Shown piece after piece: positions 48,606-57,056 of a DNA stretch of 64,000 nt (positions within the stretch are counted from its first letter, which is position 1; every line of letters starts with the position of its first letter). The translations under genes were made by a program, and so were the position numbers. Source of the stretch: Streptomyces bluensis (GTDB lineage Bacteria > Actinomycetota > Actinomycetes > Streptomycetales > Streptomycetaceae); NCBI RefSeq assembly GCF_014650715.1, contig NZ_BMVM01000008.1:186001-250000 (forward strand), written 5' to 3'. The notes under the pieces are model-generated. The model was not told the origin of the DNA. It worked only from the letters and a program-made list of their open reading frames with translations, and did not search any database.

Positions 48606-48633
48606 GACCCTGTCGTCGTGCGGCGACAGGGTC
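48606..48633. terminator. Hairpin after the FmdB gene
   Basis: GACCCTGTCG (48606-48615), eight-base loop, CGACAGGGTC (48624-48633), a perfect 10-bp stem 77 bases past the stop and upstream of mtnP. Confidence 0.65.
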
Positions 48634-48666
48634 TCCGGCGTTCGCGGGCCCGGTTAGGGTGCGGGC

Positions 48667-49509
48667 ATGGCGAACACGGAAAACGCTGAGATCGGTGTCA
48701 TCGGCGGTTCGGGCTTGTACTCCTTCCTCGACGACGTGACCGAGATACGGGTCGACACCCCGTACGGGCAGCCCAGCGACTCCCTCTTCCTCGGCGAGGT
48801 CGCGGGGCGGCGGGTCGCCTTCCTCCCCCGCCACGGGCGCGGCCACCACCTGCCGCCGCACCGCATCAACTACCGCGCCAACCTGTGGGCGCTGCGGTCG
48901 GTCGGGGCACGCCAGGTGCTGGGGCCCTGCGCGGTGGGCGGACTGCGGCCGGAGTACGGGCCGGGCACGCTGCTCGTGCCGGACCAGTTCGTGGACCGTA
49001 CGAAGGCGCGGACGCAGACGTACTTCGACGGGCTGCCGCTGCCGGGCGGCGACATCCCGAACGTGGTGCACGTGTCGCTGGCCGACCCGTACTGCCCCAC
49101 GGGCCGCAAGGTCGCGCTGGAGGCGGCCCGCGGGCGGGACTGGGAACCGGTGGACGGCGGCACGCTGGTGGTCGTGGAGGGGCCCCGCTTCTCGACGCGC
49201 GCCGAGTCGCTCTGGCACCAGGCACAGGGCTGGTCCGTGGTCGGCATGACCGGTCATCCCGAGGCCGCGCTCGCCCGTGAACTGGAGCTCTGCTACACGT
49301 CGTTGACCCTCGTCACCGACCTCGACGCGGGCGCCGGGACCGGCGAGGGCGTCTCGCACGAGGAGGTGCTCCAGGTGTTCGCGGCGAACGTCGACCGGCT
49401 GCGGGGTGTCCTCTTCGACGCGGTCGCCGCACTGCCGCCGAACGAGAAGCGCGACTGCCTGTGCACGACGGCGCTGGGCGGGATGGATCCGGGTTTCGCG
49501 ATGCCGTGA
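48667..49509 (+). CDS. mtnP: S-methyl-5'-thioadenosine phosphorylase
   Basis: 280 residues. PNP/MTAP fold: IGVIGGSGLYSFLDD, FLPRHGRGHHLPPHRINYRAN (phosphate and base site), VEGPRFSTRAES, GMTGHPEAALARELELCY, TDLDAG. The G-M-T-G-H-P and PRFST motifs identify it as MTAP rather than plain PNP. It recycles MTA from polyamine and signalling chemistry to adenine and methylthioribose-1-phosphate. Confidence 0.94.
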   Translation: MANTENAEIGVIGGSGLYSFLDDVTEIRVDTPYGQPSDSLFLGEVAGRRVAFLPRHGRGHHLPPHRINYRANLWALRSVGARQVLGPCAVGGLRPEYGPGTLLVPDQFVDRTKARTQTYFDGLPLPGGDIPNVVHVSLADPYCPTGRKVALEAARGRDWEPVDGGTLVVVEGPRFSTRAESLWHQAQGWSVVGMTGHPEAALARELELCYTSLTLVTDLDAGAGTGEGVSHEEVLQVFAANVDRLRGVLFDAVAALPPNEKRDCLCTTALGGMDPGFAMP

Positions 49510-49635
49510 CGGAACCTCCCGTTCGGGTGAGGGAGTTATCCACAGCTCGTGGGTTGTCCACGGGCGTCGGCGGCCTCTGCCGCGAAGCCTCATCGTGGGA
49601 CCGCAAGCCGATCTCACGCAGCAGGTGGTGGCCTC

Positions 49636-50259
49636 ATGTCCCTTCCGTTCCCTTCCCTGACTTCGTCCACGTCCTCACCGTCGTCATCGTCCGCGTCCGC
49701 GTCCGCATCGAGGTGCACGTCCACGTCCCTGGGCGGCCCGCTCGGCTCCGGCGCTCCCCCGACCTGCGAGGTTCCGCACTTCGCCCCGTTGCGGGTGGGC
49801 GGTGCCCGCTACCAGTTGCGGCGGTTCGTACGGTGCCGGAGGCGGGCCGTGGCCGCCGGGCTGGCCGTGACCGCGGCGGCGCTGGTGGCGGCGGGCCCGC
49901 GGGAGGCGGAGCCGGCCCGGGACGGCCAGCGGGCCCGCGGGCATCCGATGGTCGAGGCCGTGCCGGAGCGGGGGCGGTCCGTCGAGAGGGTGGCGGCACC
50001 GGTGCGCATCGCCGACGGTGCGACGGTGCGGCTGCTGCGGCCCGGCGACCGGGTCGACGTGATCGCGGCCGAGGAGTCGTCGACGGACGGGGGCGGCGCC
50101 CGGGTGGTCGCGCGCGGGGCCCGGGTGACGAGGGTGCCGGCGGCGAGCGCCACCGAGAGCGGGGCGCTGGTGGTCCTCACCGTGCCCCGGGCCACGGCGG
50201 CACGACTGGCGGGCGCGGGCGCGACCTCACGGCTGGCGGTGACCCTGTGCCGGCCTTGA
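49636..50259 (+). CDS. SAF-domain (CpaB/RcpC-like) membrane protein
   Basis: About 207 residues. Ser-rich N-terminus, one transmembrane segment (about 72-88, AVAAGLAVTAAALVAAG), and a C-terminal SAF-like region: RVAAPVRIADGATVRLLRPGDRVDV, then ARVVARGARVTRVP, then GALVVLTVPRATAARL. This resembles the RcpC/CpaB domain of Flp/Tad pilus assembly proteins, which bind peptidoglycan or sugar. No other Tad genes are present here. The ATG with AGGTGG upstream is favoured over an earlier GTG. Confidence 0.65.
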   Translation: MSLPFPSLTSSTSSPSSSSASASASRCTSTSLGGPLGSGAPPTCEVPHFAPLRVGGARYQLRRFVRCRRRAVAAGLAVTAAALVAAGPREAEPARDGQRARGHPMVEAVPERGRSVERVAAPVRIADGATVRLLRPGDRVDVIAAEESSTDGGGARVVARGARVTRVPAASATESGALVVLTVPRATAARLAGAGATSRLAVTLCRP

Positions 50260-50382
50260 CCAGGGGCAGCGCCGAGCGCCGGTCACGCCTCTCGTTCGAC
50301 AGGTGCGACTGGACAGGGCCCGGACGCCGTGCCGTAAGTTGCGGAGTCATTTGTTCCACGACTTGCACGGAAAGGCGTCGCG

Positions 50383-50853
50383 GTGAGCGAGAAGAAGGAG
50401 CCGGGCATCTGGGAGGGCTTCAAGGCCTTCCTGATGCGGGGGAACGTCGTCGACCTGGCGGTGGCCGTGGTCATCGGCGCGGCTTTCACCAATATCGTGA
50501 ACTCGGTGGTGAAGGGCGTCGTCAACCCCTTGGTGGGAGCGGTCGGAACCAAGAACCTCGACCACTACACCTACTGTCTCAAGGACCCCTGCACGGGCAG
50601 CGGCGACACCGCGACGGGCATCCGCATCCTGTGGGGCTCCGTCCTGGGAGCGACCCTCAGCTTCGTCATCACGGCGGCCGTCGTCTACTTCCTGATGGTG
50701 CTGCCGATGGCCAAGTACCTGTCACGGCTGGAGGCCCGGCGGAAGGCCAAGGAGGGCGCGCAGGAGGTCATCGAGGTGACCGAGCTGGAGGTTCTGAAGG
50801 AGATACGCGACGCCCTGGTCGCCCAGCGGGCCTCAGCACACCGCCGCGAGTAG
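50383..50853 (+). CDS. mscL: Large-conductance mechanosensitive channel
   Basis: 156 residues. N-terminal helix, TM1 with LMRGNVVDLAVAVVIGAAFTNIVNSVV, periplasmic loop with two cysteines (YCLKDPC), TM2 (LGATLSFVITAAVVYFLMVLP) and a long charged cytoplasmic bundle. It opens under membrane tension to release solutes during hypo-osmotic shock. The GTG start follows GGAAAGG. The periplasmic loop cysteines are unusual for the family and could form a disulphide (inference). Confidence 0.95.
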   Translation: MSEKKEPGIWEGFKAFLMRGNVVDLAVAVVIGAAFTNIVNSVVKGVVNPLVGAVGTKNLDHYTYCLKDPCTGSGDTATGIRILWGSVLGATLSFVITAAVVYFLMVLPMAKYLSRLEARRKAKEGAQEVIEVTELEVLKEIRDALVAQRASAHRRE

Positions 50854-50896
50854 CGCGGTTCACGGACCCGCGGTTCACGGACCGTCTGCGGCGTCC

Positions 50897-51079
50897 TCAG
50901 ACGTGGTGGGGCGGCTTCTCGTCGAGGAAGCGCTTCAGGTCGGCGACGCTGTCGCCGTCCGCGGGACGCTCGCCCCACCCACGGTCCGTGTCGTCCGACG
51001 ACTGCTGGTCGAGCGGGTCGTCGAAGACCAGCGCGGCCTTCGTCTGCTCGGGCGGTTCGGGGACGGAAGCGGTACTCAT
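50897..51079 (-). CDS. Conserved small acidic protein
   Basis: 60 residues, strongly acidic, with a C-terminus ADLKRFLDEKPPHHV. Small acidic proteins ending in the RFLDEKPPHH motif are conserved in Streptomyces between mscL- and LtrA-type genes (from memory). No membrane segment. Function unknown. ATG 51079. Confidence 0.7.
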   Translation of the reverse strand: MSTASVPEPPEQTKAALVFDDPLDQQSSDDTDRGWGERPADGDSVADLKRFLDEKPPHHV

Positions 51080-51209
51080 GCCCCCCAGAGTACGGCCCCG
51101 CAGGCGGGCGAGATCCGGGCACCACGGAAGGGCAGGGGTCCATGAGGGCTCGCCCGCCGGTGCGCTCGGCTCGGAGAAGCTCCGTGGGTTTTCTGGTGTG
51201 CTGTGTCCC

Positions 51210-52433
51210 ATGACATCCCGTTCTGCCCGTTCGGCTTCGGACTCCGCTCACGCCTCCGGCCGCGGTCCCGTGCGGCGGCTGGTCGCGCGGGGGCGCGACG
51301 AGGAGCACCGGGTCGCGTCACCGCTTGAGCTCTTCTTCGACCTGTGCTTCGTCGTGGCGGTCGCCCAGGCGGGCCTCCAGTTGGTCCATGTGGTGGCGGA
51401 GAACCACGTGGGCGAGGGCGTCCTCGACTACGCGATGGTCTTCTTCGCGATCTGGTGGGCTTGGATGAACTTCACCTGGTTCGCCTCGGCGTACGACAAC
51501 GACGACGTGCTGTACCGGATCGTGACGCTGGTCCAGATCGCCGGTGTGCTGGTGCTCGCGGCCGGGGTCTCCCGGGCGTTCGAGAACCACGATTTCCTGG
51601 TCGTCTGGATCGGCTACGTGATCATGCGGTTGGCGATGGCGGCCCAGTGGCTGCGGGTGGCGCGGTCGGCCCGGGGTGCCGAGAGAACCATGGCGCTGCG
51701 GTACGCGGGCGGTGTGGCGCTGTGCCAGATCGGCTGGACGGGGCTCCTCTTCTTCCCGGAGCAGGCCCGTCCCTGGGTGTACCTGGTGATGGTGCCGGCG
51801 GAGATGTGCGTGCCGGTGTACGCGGAGAAGGCCTGTGCCACGGCGTGGCATCCGCACCACATCGCCGAGCGGTACGGCCTGTTCACGATCATCGTGCTCG
51901 GCGAGACGATCGCCGCGGCCACGGTCGCCGTGAAGTCGGGTGTGGAGGAGAGCAACGCGCTGGGTGAGCTGCTGCCGATCGCGGCGGGCGGGCTGCTGAC
52001 CGTGTTCTCAGCGTGGTGGATCTACTTCGTCGTGCCGATCCACGGGCGGTTGCGCTCGAACAGGGACAGCTTCCTCTGGGGGTACGGGCACTACCTGATC
52101 TTCGCGTCGGCGGCCGCGATCGGTGCCGGACTGGAGGTCGCGGTGGAGCAGTCGGTCGGCAAGGCGCACATCTCGACGCTCGTCGCGTCGGCCTCGGTGA
52201 CGTTGCCGACCGCGCTGTACCTCCTGACCGTATGGGCGTTGCACGCGCGCCACTTCAAGGTGGGGATCGCCCAGCAGGCCGTGTTGCCCACCACCGCGCT
52301 GGCGGTGATCGCCTGCACGTTCCTGGGGGACTGGGCGGTGTTCACGACGGGCATCGTGACGGCACTGGCCGTGGTCGCGGGGGTGACGCTGACGGCGCGA
52401 ATGGTGGCGAGAGAGGAGAGAGCGGCGGCATAG
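51210..52433 (+). CDS. Low-temperature-requirement protein A (LtrA) family membrane protein
   Basis: 407 residues with about eleven transmembrane helices. The LtrA signatures ASPLELFFDLCFVVAVAQ at the start, WWAWMNFTWFASAYDNDD, and GLFTIIVLGETIAAA are all present. The biochemical function of the family is unknown; in Listeria it is linked to growth in the cold. ATG 51210. Confidence 0.92.
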   Translation: MTSRSARSASDSAHASGRGPVRRLVARGRDEEHRVASPLELFFDLCFVVAVAQAGLQLVHVVAENHVGEGVLDYAMVFFAIWWAWMNFTWFASAYDNDDVLYRIVTLVQIAGVLVLAAGVSRAFENHDFLVVWIGYVIMRLAMAAQWLRVARSARGAERTMALRYAGGVALCQIGWTGLLFFPEQARPWVYLVMVPAEMCVPVYAEKACATAWHPHHIAERYGLFTIIVLGETIAAATVAVKSGVEESNALGELLPIAAGGLLTVFSAWWIYFVVPIHGRLRSNRDSFLWGYGHYLIFASAAAIGAGLEVAVEQSVGKAHISTLVASASVTLPTALYLLTVWALHARHFKVGIAQQAVLPTTALAVIACTFLGDWAVFTTGIVTALAVVAGVTLTARMVAREERAAA

Positions 52434-52477
52434 GTGGGATGAGGCGGGACGGGCCGCGCCGGATCACACTGGGTCCC

Positions 52478-53509
52478 ATGACAGTTGACGCTTTGACAGA
52501 TGTCGTGGGGCTGCGGGTCGGGCACGCCACCCGGATCGGTGACGGCTGGCTCACCGGGACGACGGTCGTGCTCGCCCCGGAGGGCGGAGCGGTCGCGGCC
52601 GTGGACGTACGCGGCGGGGGGCCGGGGACCAAGGAGACGGACGCGCTCGATCCGCGGAACGTGGTGCAGAAGATCGAGGCGGTCGTGCTGACCGGGGGCA
52701 GCGCCTACGGGCTGGACTCGGCCTCGGGGGTGATGGCCTGGCTGGAGGAGCGGGGACGTGGGGTGCGAGTGGGTCTCGATCCGGCACGCGTCGTGCCCGT
52801 CGTACCGGCGGCCTGTGTCTTCGACCTGGGCCGTGGCGGCGACTTCCGGGCCAGGCCGGACGCGGCGACGGGACGGGCCGCGGTGGAGGCGGCCGCCGCG
52901 AGCGAGCCGGGCGCACCGGTCGAGGTGGGCTGCGTGGGTGCCGGTACCGGGGCGGCGGTCGGGCAGCTGAAGGGCGGCGTCGGCACCGCGAGCGTCGTGC
53001 TCGGCTCGGGTATCACGGTGGCCGCTCTGGTGGTGGCCAACGCGGTGGGCTCGGTGATGGATCCGGAGACGGGAGTGCTGTACGGGGAGTTCTTCCAGGG
53101 AGGCGGTGGTCCGGCGTGCCCGGCGGCCGAGGTGCACGAGGCGGCGCGGCAGCGGCTCGCGGAGGCCACCGCAAAGAACACGGTGCCCCCGCTGAACACG
53201 ACCCTCGCCGTCGTCGCCACCGACGCCGATCTCACCCGCGCCCAGGCGCAGAAGCTGGCGGGCACGGCGCACGACGGCATCGCCCGCGCCGTACGCCCGG
53301 TGCACCTCCTCAACGACGGTGACACGGTCTTCACCCTGGCCACCGCCGCCCGCCCCCTGGCCCCGGACAACCCTCTCGCCCTGAACGAGGTGCTCGCGGC
53401 GGGCGCGGACATGGTGACGCGGGCGATCGTCCGAGCGGTGCGTGCGGCCGGGTCGGTGGAGGGGCCGGGCGGGGTGTGGCCGGCGTACGGGGAGTTGTAC
53501 GGGAACTGA
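52478..53509 (+). CDS. P1-family (DmpA-like) aminopeptidase/acylase, Ntn-hydrolase
   Basis: 343 residues. N-terminal VGLRVGHATRIGDGWLTGTTVV, then VRGGGPGTKETD, VVLTGGSAYGLDSASGVM (oxyanion region), VGAGTGAAVGQLKGGVGTAS, and PPLNTTLAVVATDA, the segment just before which autoprocessing exposes the nucleophile. The family hydrolyses N-terminal beta-amino acids or cyclic amides. No partner gene is evident. Confidence 0.9.
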   Translation: MTVDALTDVVGLRVGHATRIGDGWLTGTTVVLAPEGGAVAAVDVRGGGPGTKETDALDPRNVVQKIEAVVLTGGSAYGLDSASGVMAWLEERGRGVRVGLDPARVVPVVPAACVFDLGRGGDFRARPDAATGRAAVEAAAASEPGAPVEVGCVGAGTGAAVGQLKGGVGTASVVLGSGITVAALVVANAVGSVMDPETGVLYGEFFQGGGGPACPAAEVHEAARQRLAEATAKNTVPPLNTTLAVVATDADLTRAQAQKLAGTAHDGIARAVRPVHLLNDGDTVFTLATAARPLAPDNPLALNEVLAAGADMVTRAIVRAVRAAGSVEGPGGVWPAYGELYGN

Positions 53510-53544
53510 GGGTCGTCCCCGCGGCGCGCCGGGCGTGGGTTTGG

Positions 53545-53946
53545 TCAGGAGCGGCCTGCGACGACAAGAACGCACAGGCCGAGGAGTGCGAGATTGGTGA
53601 GGACGGCGACCGACTCGATGGACTCGTGGAGACGGCGGCCCGCCCGGAGATCGGCTCGCAGCAGGGTCGAGTGGCTGATCAGCGCACCGGTCATGACGAG
53701 CGTCAGACCGGCGGCGGCGACCACGGTGAGGGTGGGGGCGATGCCGGTGAGCTGTGGCAGGACCAGACCGAGGACGGCGGCCAGTTCCGCCCAGGCCGTC
53801 AGCTTGATCACGGACGGAGGGAAGGGTGCGACCCCGCTCTGCCCGGTGGCGAGCAGGCGCTCCTTGGGCAGGGTTGCCTTGAGCGTCCCCGAGAGGAGGA
53901 AGATCACGGCGAGCAGGATCTGCGCGGTCCACAGCAGCGCGTTCAT
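53545..53946 (-). CDS. DoxX-family membrane protein
   Basis: 133 residues, four transmembrane helices, with the DoxX/SURF4-like pattern WTAQILLAVIFLLSGTLKAT, then LTAWAELAAVLGLVLP. The ATG has AAGGAGC at 8 bases. Function in Streptomyces unknown; relatives are linked to redox or sulphur metabolism. It converges on the P1 peptidase gene. Confidence 0.88.
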   Translation of the reverse strand: MNALLWTAQILLAVIFLLSGTLKATLPKERLLATGQSGVAPFPPSVIKLTAWAELAAVLGLVLPQLTGIAPTLTVVAAAGLTLVMTGALISHSTLLRADLRAGRRLHESIESVAVLTNLALLGLCVLVVAGRS

Positions 53947-54206
53947 GAACAGGCTCCTTGTCGTGGCGTGCCAGTACACCCACGGGGACGGAGCGGGGGC
54001 CGACGAATGTGACATGGGCGCGAGCGGCCCTGAAGGGGACGTGGAGGGAGGAGCCCAGAGGGAGGAGTCCGGAGGTGCCCGGCCTCGTAGGGCGATTGTC
54101 CAGGTTCTGTCACGTGACGGCTGCAGCGGTGGGACCGCCGGAACCCCGCTGAGCCCGGCGCGCTCTTTCTCCTCGTACTGAAGCGGATCACGTACGAAGC
54201 GAGAAT

Positions 54207-55424
54207 ATGGAGCAGCCCGTGACATCGCCGGACAAGATGGCGCGACGCACGCTGGGGGCCTGGGCCGTCCTGGTGGTCGGTTCCCTGACGCTCACCGCCT
54301 GCGGTGGCAGCGCCAAGGCCGACAACGACAAGAGCCCCGCCGAGAACTCCCCGGCGAGGATCACGATCTCGGCCAAGGACGGCTCGACGGGTGCGTCCAT
54401 CAACGCGACCGGTGTGAAGGTCAGCGGCGGCGAGCTGACCGAGGTGAAGATGACGGTGGCGGGGACGGAGCAGGCCGTGCCCGGCGCGCTGTCCGCGGAC
54501 GGCGAGGCGTGGAAGCCGAAGGAGCAGTTGGAGCGGGGCACGAAGTACCAGATCTCGGCCGTCGCGAAGAACGCCGACGGGCGCACGTCCGCCGCCAACT
54601 CGATCTTCACCACCGTCACTTCGGCCAACAGTTTCATCGGGACGTACACGCCGGACGACGGGAGCACGGTCGGTGTGGGGATGCCGGTGTCGTTCACGTT
54701 CGACAAGGCGATCAGCGACAGGAAGGCCGTGCAGTCGGGCATCACGGTGTCGTCGAGCAGCGGGCAGAAGGTGGTCGGGCACTGGTTCGGGGCGCAGCGG
54801 CTCGACTTCCGGCCCGAGGAGTACTGGAAGGCCGGCTCCGAGGTCACGATGAAGATCGACCTGGACGGGGTGGAGGGCGCCAAGGGCATCCACGGCGTAC
54901 AGGACAAGACGGTCCGCTTCACCGTCGGGCGGTCCCAGGTCTCCACCGTCGACGCCACCACGCAGACCATGACGGTCGTACGTGACGGGAAGACGATCAG
55001 GACGATCCCGATCTCCGCGGGCAGCCCACAGAACACCACGTACAACGGGCAGATGGTGGTCTCGGAGAAGTTCGTGCAGACGCGGATGAACGGATCGACG
55101 GTCGGCTTCGGCGGCGAGTACGACATCCCGGATGTGCCGCACGCGATGCGGCTGACGACGTCGGGCACCTTCATCCACGGCAACTACTGGTACTCCAAGG
55201 GCAACCCGCCCTTCGGCAGGCAGGGCACCAGCCATGGCTGTGTCGGGCTCCAGGACGTGCAGGGCGCCCAGGGCGCCACCCCCGCCAAGTGGTTCTACGA
55301 CAACACGCTCATCGGCGACGTCGTGACGGTCAAGAACTCCCCCGACAAGACGGTCGCCCCCGACAACGGCCTCAACGGCTGGAACATGTCGTGGAGCGCC
55401 TGGACGGCGGGCAGCGCCCTCTGA
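54207..55424 (+). CDS. L,D-transpeptidase lipoprotein (Ig-like and YkuD domains)
   Basis: 405 residues. Lipoprotein signal with lipobox LTAC (Cys32). Two Ig-like beta domains (about 50-255), then a YkuD catalytic domain (about 258-385) with the H-S-G-x-C type active site read as SHGCVGL (His343, Cys345). It makes 3-3 peptidoglycan cross-links outside the cell and confers beta-lactam-insensitive cross-linking. Two ATG choices (54207, and one ten codons on) both give a lipoprotein. A strong terminator follows. Confidence 0.92.
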   Translation: MEQPVTSPDKMARRTLGAWAVLVVGSLTLTACGGSAKADNDKSPAENSPARITISAKDGSTGASINATGVKVSGGELTEVKMTVAGTEQAVPGALSADGEAWKPKEQLERGTKYQISAVAKNADGRTSAANSIFTTVTSANSFIGTYTPDDGSTVGVGMPVSFTFDKAISDRKAVQSGITVSSSSGQKVVGHWFGAQRLDFRPEEYWKAGSEVTMKIDLDGVEGAKGIHGVQDKTVRFTVGRSQVSTVDATTQTMTVVRDGKTIRTIPISAGSPQNTTYNGQMVVSEKFVQTRMNGSTVGFGGEYDIPDVPHAMRLTTSGTFIHGNYWYSKGNPPFGRQGTSHGCVGLQDVQGAQGATPAKWFYDNTLIGDVVTVKNSPDKTVAPDNGLNGWNMSWSAWTAGSAL

Positions 55425-55531
55425 GCCGTGCCACGGCAGGTGACGTCAAGGCCGACTCGGCCACCTCGGCCAACTCGGCCATGACAGGCGCTCTTTGGTG
55501 ACACGACGCCAAGATCTTCGGCAAAACAGGC

Positions 55532-55560
55532 GGGCCGCGCGGGAACCATCCGCGCGGCCC
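55532..55560 (+). terminator. Terminator after the L,D-transpeptidase gene
   Basis: GGGCCGCGCGG (55532-55542), loop GAACCAT, CCGCGCGGCCC (55550-55560), followed by TCGCGTTTTC. Confidence 0.85.
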
Positions 55561-55665
55561 TCGCGTTTTCAGGACGTACGTTTTCTCGGTTCCCGGACAT
55601 GATGTCCGACCGAGGGGCTACGGTATGCACCCACAAGGTGACATGCAGCAACGCCGGGAGAAGCC

Positions 55666-56421
55666 TTGAGCGTTCCGTACGAGACGGCAGCGTACGAGCC
55701 ACCCGAGTCGCCGGAGTCTCCGGAGGAGCACCTCGCGCGACTCCTCGGTCGCGCCCTGAACTCCTTCGAGCTGCCCGACGAGACCATACGGCGGCTCGAC
55801 TGCGCGCTCGCGCACGACAGTTCGCTGCACTCGGCGCACTACAGCGCGGGACTGCACCGGGCGACGTACCGGCACACGTGGCTGCTGGCCGACGGCTGCG
55901 CGCTCACGCTGTGGGAGCTGGTGCACAACACGGCACCGGGCAGCGACGTGCAGCACGAGGTGTACGTGGACGAGGAGGAGCTGTGGGCCGCCACGACGCG
56001 GCTGCCGCTGCCGTCGGTCACGCCTGAGTTCGAGCTGCCCGTGACGGTGGAGCTGGCGCCGGTCCCCGAGCCCCGCCACGAGTATGTGACGGACGACTCA
56101 GCGGACCACGCCCGGCGGCTGCTGCGACGCGCCGAGAACCCGGACCCGCCGGGTGACGAGCTCGCCACGCTGCTGCTGCGGACGGCGTTCGCCCACGAGA
56201 TCACCCAGGCGTTCGGCCGCACCGGCCGCACGGGACGTGTGGGGCCGAACTTCTCGTTGTACGAGCACGCGTTCCTGCTCACCGACGGCCGGGAGGTCTC
56301 CCTGTGGGAGGTCGAGCACACGGCGACGCCGGACGGGCGTCACATGTGCGAGGTCTATGCGACGGAGGACGCGGCGCGGGACGCGATGGACCGGCGGGCG
56401 GCCAGCGGCGAGCGGTGGTGA
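55666..56421 (+). CDS. DUF6227-type protein with internal duplication
   Basis: 251 residues, soluble, acidic. Two halves carry a repeated unit: HTWLLADGCALTLWELVHNT followed by a conserved EVYV segment (about residues 70-105), and HAFLLTDGREVSLWEVEHTA followed by EVYA (about 204-238). The layout matches the Streptomyces-specific DUF6227 family, function unknown. The start is TTG 55666, with GGGAG seven bases upstream. No better ATG or GTG exists in frame. The pairing of TTG with a strong Shine-Dalgarno suggests tuned-down translation. Confidence 0.8.
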   Translation: MSVPYETAAYEPPESPESPEEHLARLLGRALNSFELPDETIRRLDCALAHDSSLHSAHYSAGLHRATYRHTWLLADGCALTLWELVHNTAPGSDVQHEVYVDEEELWAATTRLPLPSVTPEFELPVTVELAPVPEPRHEYVTDDSADHARRLLRRAENPDPPGDELATLLLRTAFAHEITQAFGRTGRTGRVGPNFSLYEHAFLLTDGREVSLWEVEHTATPDGRHMCEVYATEDAARDAMDRRAASGERW

Positions 56422-56510
56422 CGACCGCAGATGACGACCCCCGCAGATGACCATGCCTGGGCCCCGGGGCGGCCGGCCGACCGCAGGGCAGACAGCCGGT
56501 CACAGGGCAG

Positions 56511-56783
56511 TCAGGGGCGGCCGTCGCTGAGCCGTCGTACGAGGACGGCGAAGGCGTCGCGTTCCGCCGGGGTCAGTTCGACCTGCTCGATGTAGGGGGC
56601 GGAGTGCCGCTGGTAGGGCAGGACCCGCAGGGTCCTGCCACGACGGGTCAGGGCGGCGAACTGCCGGCGGTGCACGGGAAGGTCGCGGCGCATGACGCAG
56701 ACCAGCATGGCGACCCAGATGACCGCCGCCACGGTGAGGGCGGTCACGCCCAGCAGCTGGAGGATCGACACGGGCTCAGGCAT
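56511..56783 (-). CDS. Small single-pass membrane protein
   Basis: 90 residues. One transmembrane helix (about 9-31, LLGVTALTVAAVIWVAMLVCVM) followed by a basic cytoplasmic part with RRGRTLRVLPYQ and an acidic helix ELTPAERDAFAVLVRRL. Not recognised. It lies downstream of the double terminator of the fructose operon. The Shine-Dalgarno GGGAGG sits unusually close to the ATG. Confidence 0.7.
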   Translation of the reverse strand: MPEPVSILQLLGVTALTVAAVIWVAMLVCVMRRDLPVHRRQFAALTRRGRTLRVLPYQRHSAPYIEQVELTPAERDAFAVLVRRLSDGRP

Positions 56784-56799
56784 GCCTCCCAGTAGACAC

Positions 56800-56829
56800 C
56801 ACGGTCCGGGCTTTTTGGCCCGGACCGTG
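56800..56829 (-). terminator. Terminator 2 of the fructose operon
   Basis: 12-bp perfect stem with arms 56800-56811 and 56818-56829 and a TTTTTG loop. It lies between the fructose operon and the small membrane-protein gene on the minus strand. Confidence 0.8.
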
Positions 56830-56910
56830 ACGCATCTCGCAGGCGACACGAAAAACTCACTGCGGACGTAAACCCGCCAAACACACACCGCGGCGAGCAA
56901 GCGGACGAGG

Positions 56911-56954
56911 CACGGCGGCCGCAGCCCCCTGTCCAACGGGCTGCGGCCGCCGTG
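56911..56954 (-). terminator. Terminator 1 of the fructose operon
   Basis: CACGGCGGCCGCAGCCC (56911-56927), ten-base loop, and the exact complement (56938-56954): a 17-bp perfect stem, about 100 bases past the fruA stop. Confidence 0.85.
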
Positions 56955-57000
56955 TGTCGATGGGCTCGCCGTTTGCGGTGGTGCGTCCGATCGGCCGTCG

Positions 57001-57038
57001 TGCGTCCCATGGGCCGTTGTGCGTCCCATGGGCCGTTG
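57001..57038. repeat. 19-bp tandem duplication downstream of fruA
   Basis: TGCGTCCCATGGGCCGTTG occurs twice without a gap (57001 and 57020). Each copy holds the palindrome CCCATGGG. It lies between fruA and its terminators. Confidence 0.9.
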
Positions 57039-57056
57039 TGCGGGCCGGTCGCGGGT

